This document shows, in pieces, positions 46,801 through 56,800 of a stretch of 64,000 bases of DNA. The stretch covers positions 560,501 to 624,500 of the forward strand of contig LSRY02000051.1 of assembly GCA_001643675.2 (NCBI GenBank), in the 5' to 3' direction. Below the pieces are notes generated by a model. The model made no database searches. It saw only the letters and a program-made list of their open reading frames with translations, and was not told the DNA's origin. Position 1 is the stretch's first letter. Every line of letters starts with the position of its first letter. A program made the translations under genes and the position numbers. This DNA is from Monocercomonoides exilis. Lineage: Eukaryota > Preaxostyla > Oxymonadida > Polymastigidae.

Positions 46801-49800
46801 TTGCTCGATACCACAATGGTGTCAGATTGATACTTCACAATCAGACTCATCAGATCCAGCGCCTTCTCCTTGTAATCAACCTCGTCCATCCCGAATATTG
46901 AATTTTGTTTGATGAATTCTTCATCGCGGAAGTCGAGGTTGAACTGCGTTTCGTTGATCTGGCTTTCAATGTGGTGGCACTCGATGAACACGTCATTTCC
47001 AACTTTCGCTGTGTTTCTTCTGAAAGTCACGTTATCAAACACAAACTTCAGTTCTCCATTCAGTCTGGTGGAAAGATACACGCCTCCTCCTTTTCCCTCG
47101 CTCGCTGAGCATCCACATAGCCTGACACTTGCATTCTTCAGCTTGAATGATCCTTCTTCATTCAGCGCGAATAGAATTGCACCTCCCTTTGTGCTTCCAC
47201 CTGCGCAACACTCTTCCAGCGCAGACGATTCAATATTAACTTTCACTCCACAAGTGCATGTGCTGCATATCAAACTTGCATCTGTGTCTTTCACATTCAC
47301 TGAGGAGAAAGTGCAATTCTTTGCAACAACTTCGCCCACATCATTTCTTTCGTTGTTTTTGTGGTCTCTGCTTTCATCTTGCACCTTCACCAGACTTCCA
47401 CATTCAGCTTTTGTTTGTGAAACACTGCATTCATCAAACAAGCTCTGGACTCCCGAAAGAATCACAAAAACACTTTGCTTCGCTTCAAACGATGTGATCA
47501 TGCACTTCCATAAACGCAAAATTCCCTTTTTCGCAAAGCATAGAGCAGCATTATCCATTTCATCTTCGATTCCATTGGTTGACAGTGAGCAATCGTCAAA
47601 TTCAAGCATTTCACCATCGCTTTCGAATATGCCTGTTTTTCCATTTGGCTGCAAGCGATATGTGCAAACGTCAAGTGCTCTCAGTGAAAGAGTTATGCTG
47701 TTGCTTATCCATACAGACACTATTCTTTCTTCTTTGCTCCCAATTTCAAGAGCAGAACGCACAACTTCATCTCCTCCTGAACCTTGGGGCTCAACAACCA
47801 GCCCAGACAAATCGCATGAACCTTCCACGCTTGCCTTTTCTTTGATTTCCACAGTCTTGCTGCTTGCATCTCCGACAATATGCTTCAGCCCCATCCACAT
47901 CGACTTGCAAGGATCTTCATCGCTTCCACATCTCGCAACATCGTCTCCTTCTTCCCACACAACCACAACTGAATTGCTGTATTCAATCAGAAATCTGAGG
48001 AGATCCGTGTTGTTCCGCTTCTCATCAGTTCCCACAAACAAATTCGAGTTGTCGTTCAACCCATCAACGCTGAATGCAAATGTCTGATTTGTCACCGATT
48101 CATTCAGATCGTTGCTGAGGATAAATATGTTTTTGCCAAGAAATGCGTCATTGCCTTCGAAATTAACATTTGTAAACATAAAAGAAAGATCAGAAGCTGC
48201 CTGTTTGTTGTTCAAGAAGAGGCAACCTCCCTTGCCAGAATTGCTCGTTTCAGCAGCACATCCTTTTATCTCACAACTACTCACTTCAAACAAACAACTT
48301 CCAGATAGGTTAATGTTTATCGCTCCACCTGTGTTGCTTGCAATTGACTTCACATTCGTCATATTACACTGTTCCATCTCAATTGCATTTTTTGCATCTT
48401 CGCTGAAAAGAACTGCGCAATCTGTATTTGCATTGGACAAATCTGCAAATGTGCAGTTGCTGAAGCTAACTATTGGATCGTGGGATTCTTCATTTTCAGC
48501 TCCAAGAAGTGACAATTCCAACACAGGCTTTGCTGTTCTTATGTTGTGAATGGTTGTCCAATTCATAATCAGTGTTGCTCCACTGCATCGCATTATGGAG
48601 TATTGAATCTCTTCGCTCGACTCTTCCTGCATTTCAAAGATGCATTTCTGAACTTCCAATACTCCGTTTTGTGATGTTGAACTGATCAAAGTGTGCTTTG
48701 TTTCATCAAAGCGTTTTGGAAACTGAAGAACTGTGTTCATTATCAGAGTGTTTCCCTCAGAAATAATAACGCTGTCTGACTCTCCTCCAATTATTGACTT
48801 TATTATCACAATGATTTGGCTATTTGCTTTTGTTTCGACACTCATACCTGTCAGATCGGTCTCCTGCTCTATTGCTGAGCGTCCAGAGAGTGTTATTCGT
48901 TTCTCATCACCTGCAAGTCTGCGAACTCCATAATCCACACTTGCACATGGGCACACTTCCATGCCACACCATATTCCATTATCTCCTGTCAGCCCATCCA
49001 CTTCAATGACCAACGAGCTGTAACCTTCGAGGAAGATGAGAAGATCAACATCATTTTCGAACTTTGATCTGTCTTTCCCCATCAGCGAGTTGTTCCTCTC
49101 AGTGATCTTTGCGTAAAATGAAAACGTTGATGCTGTCACAGTCTTTCTCAAGTCTTGGCAGACAAGATACACATCTCTCCCACATCTTGCTTCATTCCCT
49201 TCCACATTCATTCCGGCCAAATCAAATCTCGATGATTCACCCTCAAATCCCAGCCAGAGTCCTCCTCCATGTCCACTTCCATCTCCTTGCTCCGTTCTTC
49301 CAGCAATGCATCTCTTTATTGATGTGGCATCGCTTGTTAAACTGATTCTTAATTCGGCGCTGCCTCTCATATTCAGCTTCAATCCTCCTCCATTCCCTCT
49401 TTCTGCAACACAGTCTTCAATGGTTGTGTTTTCCACAACAACTCCACCATAAGCAATCACTCCACCAATCAACCCTCCATCTCCTGTTTCCAAATTGATT
49501 CCGCTTCCATTGCAATTAATCACATGAATTTCATTTGCCTCGCTTGCCTTTATCAGCCCAGAATCTGTGAATTGACAAGTACTCCAATTACACATGCTCA
49601 ATCTCAGAACACAACTGCTTCCTGCATAAATCAAGCTGCATCCTTCCGTGCTGCATTCGTTGGCATTCATTTCATTTACAATGAATGATCCTCCATTTGC
49701 AATCTCAATAAATCCATTTTCACGGGATAATGAGATATTTCTCAGATCGACATTTTCAATCACAAATTGAGATGCGTCTCCGCTTGCAGTGAACCCAGAT

Positions 49801-52800
49801 TTCATAAATTTCATTGAGTCCAATTCCAGTGATGACACTTTCACTGTTCCTCTTTCCACAGCAAACAACGAGTATTGTATCGCATTCACACCAGTCGAAA
49901 ATTGAAATCCACACTGATTGAATTCCAACGTGTCTTTTTTCAAGTGAAACAGCGTTTCATGATACTGCAGAACTGAGGGCAAGCTCAACACAAGATTTCT
50001 CATTGTTGTTTTGTTCGAAACATCAAACAATCCCTTGCAGCTCTCTTCTGCACACGATGCTTCTCCGTGGATCACAAGCAACCCCCCATCTTCGGCTGCA
50101 TCAACATCTGTCTGTGTTTTGGAAAAGACAACAGTTTCACCAACATCCACTGTGCTCTTAACAATAATGCTTATCGGAGAGCCATTCGCTCTATTCACCG
50201 TGAAGCTCAGCGTTCTGCATTTGAAAAACGAAAAACCACAACGAGGATGATCGTCACCAGAAGCAGACACTTGAATCCCACTTTGAGGCACATCTTGAGT
50301 GTAGCAAAGAATGGGGACGATGAGTGAAGTGTTGCTGGCATCGCCTATCCCTTCTGCATCACTCGCATCTTCATTCATTTGCAAGACAAATGCGAATCTC
50401 TCAACTGGGATCAACTCCAGATGATTTGATGCAATAAACACGTTCCTCCCATGTTCTGCATGATTTCCGTTGAACACCACATTCACAATCTCAAACGCAT
50501 CACTTGATGAAGACAACGCCAGAAATAATCCTCCTCCTCTTCCAGTGTCACTCACTCCGCTTGGATTTCCATTCCCGTTCTCAGCCCCGCAATCATGAAT
50601 CTCTGTTGCAGTGTTGCTTTGCCCAATCTTGAATGATCCTCCCTGCATCAGACTCCAATCGATACATCCTCCGTTTCCTTCACTGCATGAGCAGTTTTTG
50701 AACGTCACATTTTTTATCCAAATTGGATCGCTTCTTCCTCTTGATGCCGAGAATATTCCACCATTTCCCTCTCCTTTTGAAATGTTGCAAAATGTCACAT
50801 TCATCAGCATGCTTTCTTCCGCTCCACTCTCAACATATTCTTCAAAGAGCGAGCAACTTGACAAGGCAATATGCTCAACCAAGCAGTTGTCCATTTGAAA
50901 CTTGGAAAATATGACGCGAAACAGAGGATTGCTCCAAATTCTTTCAGCTGTTTCGTCAAGCCCGGAAATGGTTACGCTTTTCAATGAAAGCATCTGTGAA
51001 GCAGAACCCATCGCAAACAGTGAAGCAGAAAAATCAGCGGAGTTGTGACGAATGGTAACAAGCGATATTTTCATCGATCCTGAAGTCAAAGTGAACAAGA
51101 ATGATGAAGGATCCAGCGAGGATGTGTTAATGATGCAATTATCAGCACTTTCACCTTCAAATGAGGCTTCTCCCCCATCGATGATCATTGCCAACGGGGA
51201 ATATATCGAATTCAAAATGTGAACGGTCACTTTTGCACCCCTTTCCAAGGTGTTGAATGCTTTTTCAATTGTTCCACACGGTTCGTTTAACGACAACCCA
51301 CATATTGTTCCCGAGATCACATTCGCTCTGCAATATGTTGTGCGAATTGTTGGAAGCCAACAATCAAATGCAGTTCCACTATCATTGTAATGCACTCGAT
51401 TTTCTGGTGTTGTGGAATATGATGATTCAAACGGATTGACATTGATTAATGAATTTGAGATTTTTATATCGTGTCCCTCGTTGCATCTGGCTTTGTTTTC
51501 AATGAAAAGACAAAAAGAGAATATGACAGGAGGAGGATCGTTATTCATCCATCCAGTTGAAGAGAGTGATATTCCTCCACCTCCACGGTCATTTGCTTCT
51601 CCTGTTCCATTTGCAATATTGTTCGAAAACAAGCAATCAGATAATTCATATGAAAACGAATGGTGCTCACAAAAAATTCCTCCTCCAAAAGATCCAGCTT
51701 CATTGCTCTCAAATTTGCATTCATGAATCACTCCTTTCTCGGTTCCATGACTTTGATGCAAGCGTAATCCTCCTCCATAATTTTGAGTTGCAACGCATCT
51801 GTGAAAAACGCATTTTGATAAATGATAGTTTCCATTCAAACCATAAAGAATCATTCCTCCTGCAGTTGATAAAGATTCACATTTTGTGAAATTGCATTCT
51901 GTCATATTTACGCCCAATCCAAATTGAACATCAACAGCTCCATCATTTTGTTGACTCATATTGCGAAAGCTACATCTTGTGCATTCAAGAGTCGAGCCAC
52001 CCGTCAAATAGATTGAACTTCCAACACCTCCAACGTAAATGTCATGCCATTCGCAATCAGTGAAAGTATTCGAATCATTTGAATCAAGTCTCTGCTGTGT
52101 CATATGTTTGTTATTTGATACAGCTATGTTTTCTTGACGGATACAGCTTTCGAAGGTGATGTTGAGTGCTGCAAGTGAAGAAGATGGACGGTTCACTGAT
52201 CTTGTAATTCCCCCATCAATAACATCACTGACTCTATGAAAAATACAACCATCGAGCGTTGTCCAAGTTGCAACTGATATCGTTGGGGATACAGACCGAA
52301 CCGGAAATGTTGATGTGATGTTGTGCATTAAAAGGCAGGTGGCAGAAACTGAACAACAAATATCTGCTGCCAGGAGTGGAGTTTTTGACATCTCAAATGA
52401 TGAAAGCAACGAATCGGAAAGAGAAATGAATGCTTCTTTGTGAAATGACATTGCATCGGATGATGAACAGAATAAGCCTGGAATTGGTGCGAATGAGCGA
52501 ATCGAGGAAATTGAAAGATTTTTAGCATCTGTCACTCCTCCATCAATCACAAAAAAACTGTATTCAGAAGAAGAAATTGCAGCACAGCTCATGAGGAAAA
52601 GAATTGATTGCTCATTGATTCGAAAGAAAGATTTATTATTTGATGTTTTGAGAATGACACATGAGCATTCAAATGTTGTGTTTTGAACATTAAAAGATCC
52701 AATAATTATTCCTCTTTCAGCTCTTTCTCGAGCAGAAAGTGATAAAGTCTGATCTAGCTCACAATCATTATTTTTCCAGTTTATTTTATCTTTCCATTTC

Positions 52801-52856
52801 ACGGCAGAAAAGTTTTCTTGCATGCAAGCCAATAGAAGAATAGATAATATTTTCAT
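43812..52856 (-). CDS. Giant transmembrane beta-helix surface protein with cytoplasmic pseudokinase
   Basis: A single-exon frame of 3014 residues ending in TGA. Signal peptide: MKILSILLLACMQENFSA. Residues about 30-2500 are beta-strand-rich with GGG turns, many N-x-S/T sites and cysteines, like right-handed parallel beta helices. Five modules are marked by CG-x5-PC-like blocks near residues 525, 875, 1295, 1642 and 2028. One membrane helix lies at about 2565-2590 (WWILVVIVMAIVLFVVLMIA), followed by basic residues and a charged linker. Residues about 2745-2960 resemble a kinase: SLFMLLHGS, LANLSPHIVLFSEHMVICIV, RWKAPELL (APE), FSIGMMLWECLT and a final RPSLVDLKKVF. The catalytic loop lacks HRD, no DFG is visible, no glycine loop or VAIK lysine is seen, and the usual DVFSFG Asp is replaced. 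It should therefore be catalytically dead. The layout suggests a surface receptor or adhesin that signals through partners (inference). Confidence 0.88.
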   Translation of the reverse strand: MKILSILLLACMQENFSAVKWKDKINWKNNDCELDQTLSLSARERAERGIIIGSFNVQNTTFECSCVILKTSNNKSFFRINEQSILFLMSCAAISSSEYSFFVIDGGVTDAKNLSISSIRSFAPIPGLFCSSSDAMSFHKEAFISLSDSLLSSFEMSKTPLLAADICCSVSATCLLMHNITSTFPVRSVSPTISVATWTTLDGCIFHRVSDVIDGGITRSVNRPSSSLAALNITFESCIRQENIAVSNNKHMTQQRLDSNDSNTFTDCEWHDIYVGGVGSSIYLTGGSTLECTRCSFRNMSQQNDGAVDVQFGLGVNMTECNFTKCESLSTAGGMILYGLNGNYHLSKCVFHRCVATQNYGGGLRLHQSHGTEKGVIHECKFESNEAGSFGGGIFCEHHSFSYELSDCLFSNNIANGTGEANDRGGGGISLSSTGWMNNDPPPVIFSFCLFIENKARCNEGHDIKISNSLINVNPFESSYSTTPENRVHYNDSGTAFDCWLPTIRTTYCRANVISGTICGLSLNEPCGTIEKAFNTLERGAKVTVHILNSIYSPLAMIIDGGEASFEGESADNCIINTSSLDPSSFLFTLTSGSMKISLVTIRHNSADFSASLFAMGSASQMLSLKSVTISGLDETAERIWSNPLFRVIFSKFQMDNCLVEHIALSSCSLFEEYVESGAEESMLMNVTFCNISKGEGNGGIFSASRGRSDPIWIKNVTFKNCSCSEGNGGCIDWSLMQGGSFKIGQSNTATEIHDCGAENGNGNPSGVSDTGRGGGLFLALSSSSDAFEIVNVVFNGNHAEHGRNVFIASNHLELIPVERFAFVLQMNEDASDAEGIGDASNTSLIVPILCYTQDVPQSGIQVSASGDDHPRCGFSFFKCRTLSFTVNRANGSPISIIVKSTVDVGETVVFSKTQTDVDAAEDGGLLVIHGEASCAEESCKGLFDVSNKTTMRNLVLSLPSVLQYHETLFHLKKDTLEFNQCGFQFSTGVNAIQYSLFAVERGTVKVSSLELDSMKFMKSGFTASGDASQFVIENVDLRNISLSRENGFIEIANGGSFIVNEMNANECSTEGCSLIYAGSSCVLRLSMCNWSTCQFTDSGLIKASEANEIHVINCNGSGINLETGDGGLIGGVIAYGGVVVENTTIEDCVAERGNGGGLKLNMRGSAELRISLTSDATSIKRCIAGRTEQGDGSGHGGGLWLGFEGESSRFDLAGMNVEGNEARCGRDVYLVCQDLRKTVTASTFSFYAKITERNNSLMGKDRSKFENDVDLLIFLEGYSSLVIEVDGLTGDNGIWCGMEVCPCASVDYGVRRLAGDEKRITLSGRSAIEQETDLTGMSVETKANSQIIVIIKSIIGGESDSVIISEGNTLIMNTVLQFPKRFDETKHTLISSTSQNGVLEVQKCIFEMQEESSEEIQYSIMRCSGATLIMNWTTIHNIRTAKPVLELSLLGAENEESHDPIVSFSNCTFADLSNANTDCAVLFSEDAKNAIEMEQCNMTNVKSIASNTGGAININLSGSCLFEVSSCEIKGCAAETSNSGKGGCLFLNNKQAASDLSFMFTNVNFEGNDAFLGKNIFILSNDLNESVTNQTFAFSVDGLNDNSNLFVGTDEKRNNTDLLRFLIEYSNSVVVVWEEGDDVARCGSDEDPCKSMWMGLKHIVGDASSKTVEIKEKASVEGSCDLSGLVVEPQGSGGDEVVRSALEIGSKEERIVSVWISNSITLSLRALDVCTYRLQPNGKTGIFESDGEMLEFDDCSLSTNGIEDEMDNAALCFAKKGILRLWKCMITSFEAKQSVFVILSGVQSLFDECSVSQTKAECGSLVKVQDESRDHKNNERNDVGEVVAKNCTFSSVNVKDTDASLICSTCTCGVKVNIESSALEECCAGGSTKGGAILFALNEEGSFKLKNASVRLCGCSASEGKGGGVYLSTRLNGELKFVFDNVTFRRNTAKVGNDVFIECHHIESQINETQFNLDFRDEEFIKQNSIFGMDEVDYKEKALDLMSLIVKYQSDTIVVSSKEGNGGSNEQQCGKPKLPCATIGFGLRHLTHDFFSQLFVDEESIVDEEVVLETLTLRGLQENGSIVTVKGEIKGSEDFVVRTSGNVQLQSLLFVFEIVLQTERTSFLKVDSGKATLNACSFEAGNLLGGSKRSLPFCLLSIDGGECFLNKVNISSLSFECDAAVCIKKSTEVNNLVVKNVEVEKDFVQISGNASVKMENLDVNGVEVRSGCFIAVNGGESKSLNEETSSASFSLSLSFIENITCVGEDASVIGIERFDSIAKLSNCSFARCQTRKTTGSIASLSFCKDIEIKGCLFDGEKQIETDGPHMSNVDPFICEWNGSLVDVVQSKSVISDTTFTNSDDGGLSARGGTMRIEKGEFVNNNPAIELYPSARRNILCSDSTKLDMASVKAGDGVLPDSSLWILNDGCELSGIASERPSALFIPVLHEVKSSPISSGATNLTLFGELLLPCNLTLKLCFTSGDEEFIELHEINKDGFSSENEIQTVATSSQLENVREETEVSLCVLFGNADSPSSTQSFILKNRSEPEQKGDERIVEGGNEKKSWWILVVIVMAIVLFVVLMIAVISTVRWRKVKNEAEDLREIVNDNIRKDPKLIEMVTMEMSPEEQWRRAEREAEKKNDERMKKRVYETNMQHSESSEHLLSESGSTEYILGKDSDKIPEWALEKEDEEEVRKRSPSPSISSTSTTSTTDSDSTFVRSESMCPTTSSMSNLVDAMACSSPHEKLIVDLRDSLFMLLHGSNKTKEMPIGSLKEREQTAAQILFWVANLALHSFDEMENKLQSLANLSPHIVLFSEHMVICIVMHSDFLSSDDSDSSSISSSTVVTSASGNDDDEDSLPSSAFEDEDSFKKECLRWKAPELLINKKMGATKESVVFSIGMMLWECLTLQIPFGDYEAEVAGQKILNEERPNMKHVEGSEFCYVARGCLSSEESERPSLVDLKKVFVQHLPKDAFIFTIADALFTENPNNARSGAESETESETEGWTTEPTTIRDR

Positions 52857-53835
52857 TGAAGCCTGATGGAAAAATTGTGCGCTATCCCCCTTTCAAAAAC
52901 GGAAAAGAGCAAAAACAAATTTCACAGATTTGATCTTAATCATATTATAATCAAAGTTGATTTTTCGATATGAAAAATTTGAGTTGATTTTTCTGTAACA
53001 TATTTTTTTTATTTAATAAGAATATATTATTATTTGTTTATTGATGATACTGAATTTTTATGAAACACTTTTTTCTAAATATTATTAAAGATTTGATAAA
53101 ACTAATTTAATATTTTTTCCTTCCCACCCACTTCCCCAATTGGAAGAGAAGTTTTATTTTATTTTGTTGTAGTTAAATTATTGTTTCAATATAACAGAAT
53201 TTTTGAAATGAAAAAGATTTAATGATTTATTCCAAACTTTTTCTACAATCGAATAATTGTAATTCTGAAATTCTTGGGCAATATAAATTTAGAAATATAA
53301 AAAAGTTGAGAAAAATCTTTGAAGCAATGATAGGAACAAAACACATGAAGCAAATAATTTCGTACCAATTGTCTTTTCGTTTGATTGTTAAAAATTTTCT
53401 GTTGATTTTTTTGCTTGATAAATGATATCTGTTTTTTTTTTCCAATTGTTTTAAAATGGAGAAAATGAAGTGTTCGTTATGCATGTTTTTCATAAATATC
53501 AATTCCATTTCTTCACAATGATATTCACAATTAAGATATTACTCTCATAAATGAAGATTATATGAAAGATAATCTTTGAAATCTTGTTGGTTATTCTGTT
53601 GTGAGGAAGTTCTATTTCAAATTAGCTGTTTATAAAGGCCATAGAAGTTTATGGTAAATGCGTTTCCAATGTTCAAAATTGCAAATAATTAGAAAAATTA
53701 TATGATTTGAAAAAACAAGCCAAACATTTAGACAAAACAAACAATTTATTCTGTACAATCAAACTAGAACAACAAAATGTCGAACAACATAAAATACAAC
53801 AATGAAATAAAAAACATAAGAGAAACAATCTAATT
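52857..53835. other. AT-rich intergenic region
   Basis: It holds the upstream region of the beta-helix receptor and the 3' end of the CABLES-like gene. No coding sequence, repeat or structured element seen. Confidence 0.45.
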
Positions 53836-56800
53836 TTACATCCATTTTTTGCTCTTTTGGAATCTTTCTTTCTCTCTCTCTTCTTCCATCCATTCTTCTT
53901 CCACCGGTCCGTTATGCTGATAACCCCACAGATAAAATCGTGTATACACAGAAAGATCGTAATATGAAATAGCTCGTTCTCCAGTTGCTCGAAGGAAAAG
54001 ACTCATCTGCTGCAGAACTTCCTGGTCTGACCGCAGCATGTTGAATCCCAGACACTCCGCCACACTCAGCTCCACATCGATCATCTGAGAGACAGACACT
54101 TTGAATGCATGTGCAATTGGCTGTGTTGCAGCAATCACTGCACTTTTCGTGCCTTCATTGAACTTGGCTGCCAGAAACACACAGGCAGCAGCAGCCTGCT
54201 TCACATTCTTGTTGTTCACATACGACGGAAGAATCGGCCACACAAGTGAGAAAGGAGGGTTGAGAGTGGCAAGTGTAGATGGAGAACTAGTTTTCCCATC
54301 TGAAGGATTCAAAAAGACATGCATTGAAGAAGAACCTTCAACTGGAGAAGTGACTGAGTGTGAAGAAGGGAATCGGAGAGGAGAAAAGCTGGTGATGCTC
54401 TCCAGCTGTCTGGTTGGTATGCCAAAACGAGGCTCAATCAATGACTCAAAGTAGACAAGTGCTAGAGACAGTGTGGAAATGTCAAGAACAGACGTAAGCT
54501 TCAATATTTTTTCTTTCATCTTTGCTATTTTATGCGCAGTCAAGGATTGAGGAAGATGAGGAAAGCGAGAATGCATTAGTTTGTTGTGCTTTTCTTTTCC
54601 AGCGTGCGGAAGGATCGAAAGCGAGCTGGATTCAAATTGGAACTGCTGAGGAAGAACAGAAGCACAATCACAATGCATCGAAGGCTCTACACCACAGAAC
54701 GAAGGAGGAAGCGGAGCAAAACCACCAGAAAAGGCAGAGTCATATGCGAATGGAGAATCAATTGGTGTGAATCCTCTGTATGATAACAGCTCGCTGCCAG
54801 AAGAATATCTTTCATCTGCATAAAATGAGGAGGAAAATTGCGACGGCGATTCAAATGGATAAAACATTTGTGACCTTTCCTTATTCTGTTGCTGCCTCAG
54901 TGACATCTTCATTGAAGACTCCATCTCAGTTGCAGCAACAACAGCACTGTTTCTTGTGAACACAGGTGCAATCAGCAGAAGAGCATAGCTCACACCTCCT
55001 CTGCTCAGCATCTTCCTCATCCATTGCTTGCTGGAGGCTGATGCAATGCGCATGTGTGATGGGTTGTATGGATTCACCATTGTCTTTTGGTGCTCTGGAG
55101 ACATCATAAACTCAAACCACGACTTGTTCCAGCTGACAAGAGGAAGCGTGGGAGAAGGATTTGAATAAGCAGGTGAAAAAAGAGGGTGCAAAGGATCGCT
55201 GATGGTCGGCAGCAAAGAAGGATGAAAAGTCGAAACAGTCAGAGGATATGTGCCTTTGGAGAATGAGACATTCAAAGAAGCTGGCTGATTCATTTGATGA
55301 GCAAAAGGAGAATAGAATCTGCCAGGGCCACTCATCATTGGGTAACCTGTTTGATTATATCTCTTATCTTGTCTCACCCAGTTCATTTCTCTTCCTCCAA
55401 AATAGCCATTGGCTGTCAAATTAAAGTTCATTGCTCTTCCATATGGATCATATCTCAACCCTCCTCTCCTCTTTCTTTGATATCTTCCTCTACCTTTTCC
55501 TTCTTTTGATCGATCTTGTTGAGTACCTCTTTCATTCTCTTGGTCTCTTTCTCTATCTTTAGATGTCTCTTTTGCTTTCTCTTTGTCTGTTTTATCATTT
55601 CGCTTCCACAACCTCTCCACCTGCGCCACATCATTTATTTCCTTTTCCAGCATTTCATTGATGATCCACATCTGCACCGATGCAGCCACCACATCGTTGT
55701 TCACTTTCATTGAGAATCGAAGAGCACTCTTTATTTGAGCAAACTCTCTGTTGCATCCATCTTCTTCATCCTCTTTCATCAGAGCCTCAAAAGACTCACT
55801 GCTCATTTCGTCTTCATTTGAATTCTCCACCTGACTCTCTTTTGTTCCAGGCGATGGATTGCTGATGATCCTTCGCTGAATATCGCTGTCAGAATTAAGC
55901 ATCACTCCATTCTCAAACTCCGCAGCATTATAAGCCCTCTGCTTCTTCTTCTGTGCCCTCAGCTTCTTTCTCTCTCTCTTCAAAGCTCTTCTTCTTTCTC
56001 TCTCAACTACTTTCCTTCTCCTCTCCATTTTCCTCAATCGCCTCTTCTCCTTTGTCAGCAGCCCTCCATCCTGAAATTCTGTGTCTGACCATCTGTGTGC
56101 CTGGTCTGTGCCTTCGCTCGTTGTGATGTCTGAGGAAGGCAGCTCAATTGTGCTCATGCTGATTTGCCCATCTGACTCAGCTGCTGCTGTTATTGATGAG
56201 TCAGATGCAGAGTCAGACGAGGAAGACAAATGAAGCGTAGATGAAGTCGATCTCCCCGAGTTATCTTCGCTTTGATCGCGATTCTTCTGAAAACTGTTAC
56301 TTCTTGACTTCAGTGCAGGAGCAATACTCTCAATTCCATCGTTGTATTTATCCTTGACACACCAACCAGGAATGAACTGCTCTCCATTCCATCTACCTGA
56401 AAGAGACGCTGATTCAGCAATTTCTTTGCTTGCCTTCTTTTTCTCTTCCAAAAGCACCGACCGCAACGCCTGCTCCATCAGCTCTTCTTCATCTACTCCA
56501 TCAAAATAGTCATCTTCTTCCTCCTCTGCATCTGTCTCAATCGTCCCATCAGCCTTCACAGAAGAGCTGCTGAAGTCATCCATTTGCTTCTGCGTGCTGT
56601 CTTCCTCTGTCTCTTCGACTTCTCTCTCATCCACATTCGAATCCCATTCCTCATTCTTTTGATCAGCACTCTCTGTTTTGTGATGGGCTTTATCTCTTTC
56701 TGTTGTAATCTTTTCATTCGACGATCTTTCACGTTGCTCATTCTGAATAGCCTTCTCCAATGAAAAGACAATCACACTTCCTTTTTTGTCTGAGGAAGAA

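Noticed and set aside
44680-48087. Long plus-strand frames of 280-392 codons within the 3014-residue gene
   Set aside because: They are antisense to the intact gene, Ser/Phe/Leu-rich without domains, and start and stop arbitrarily.
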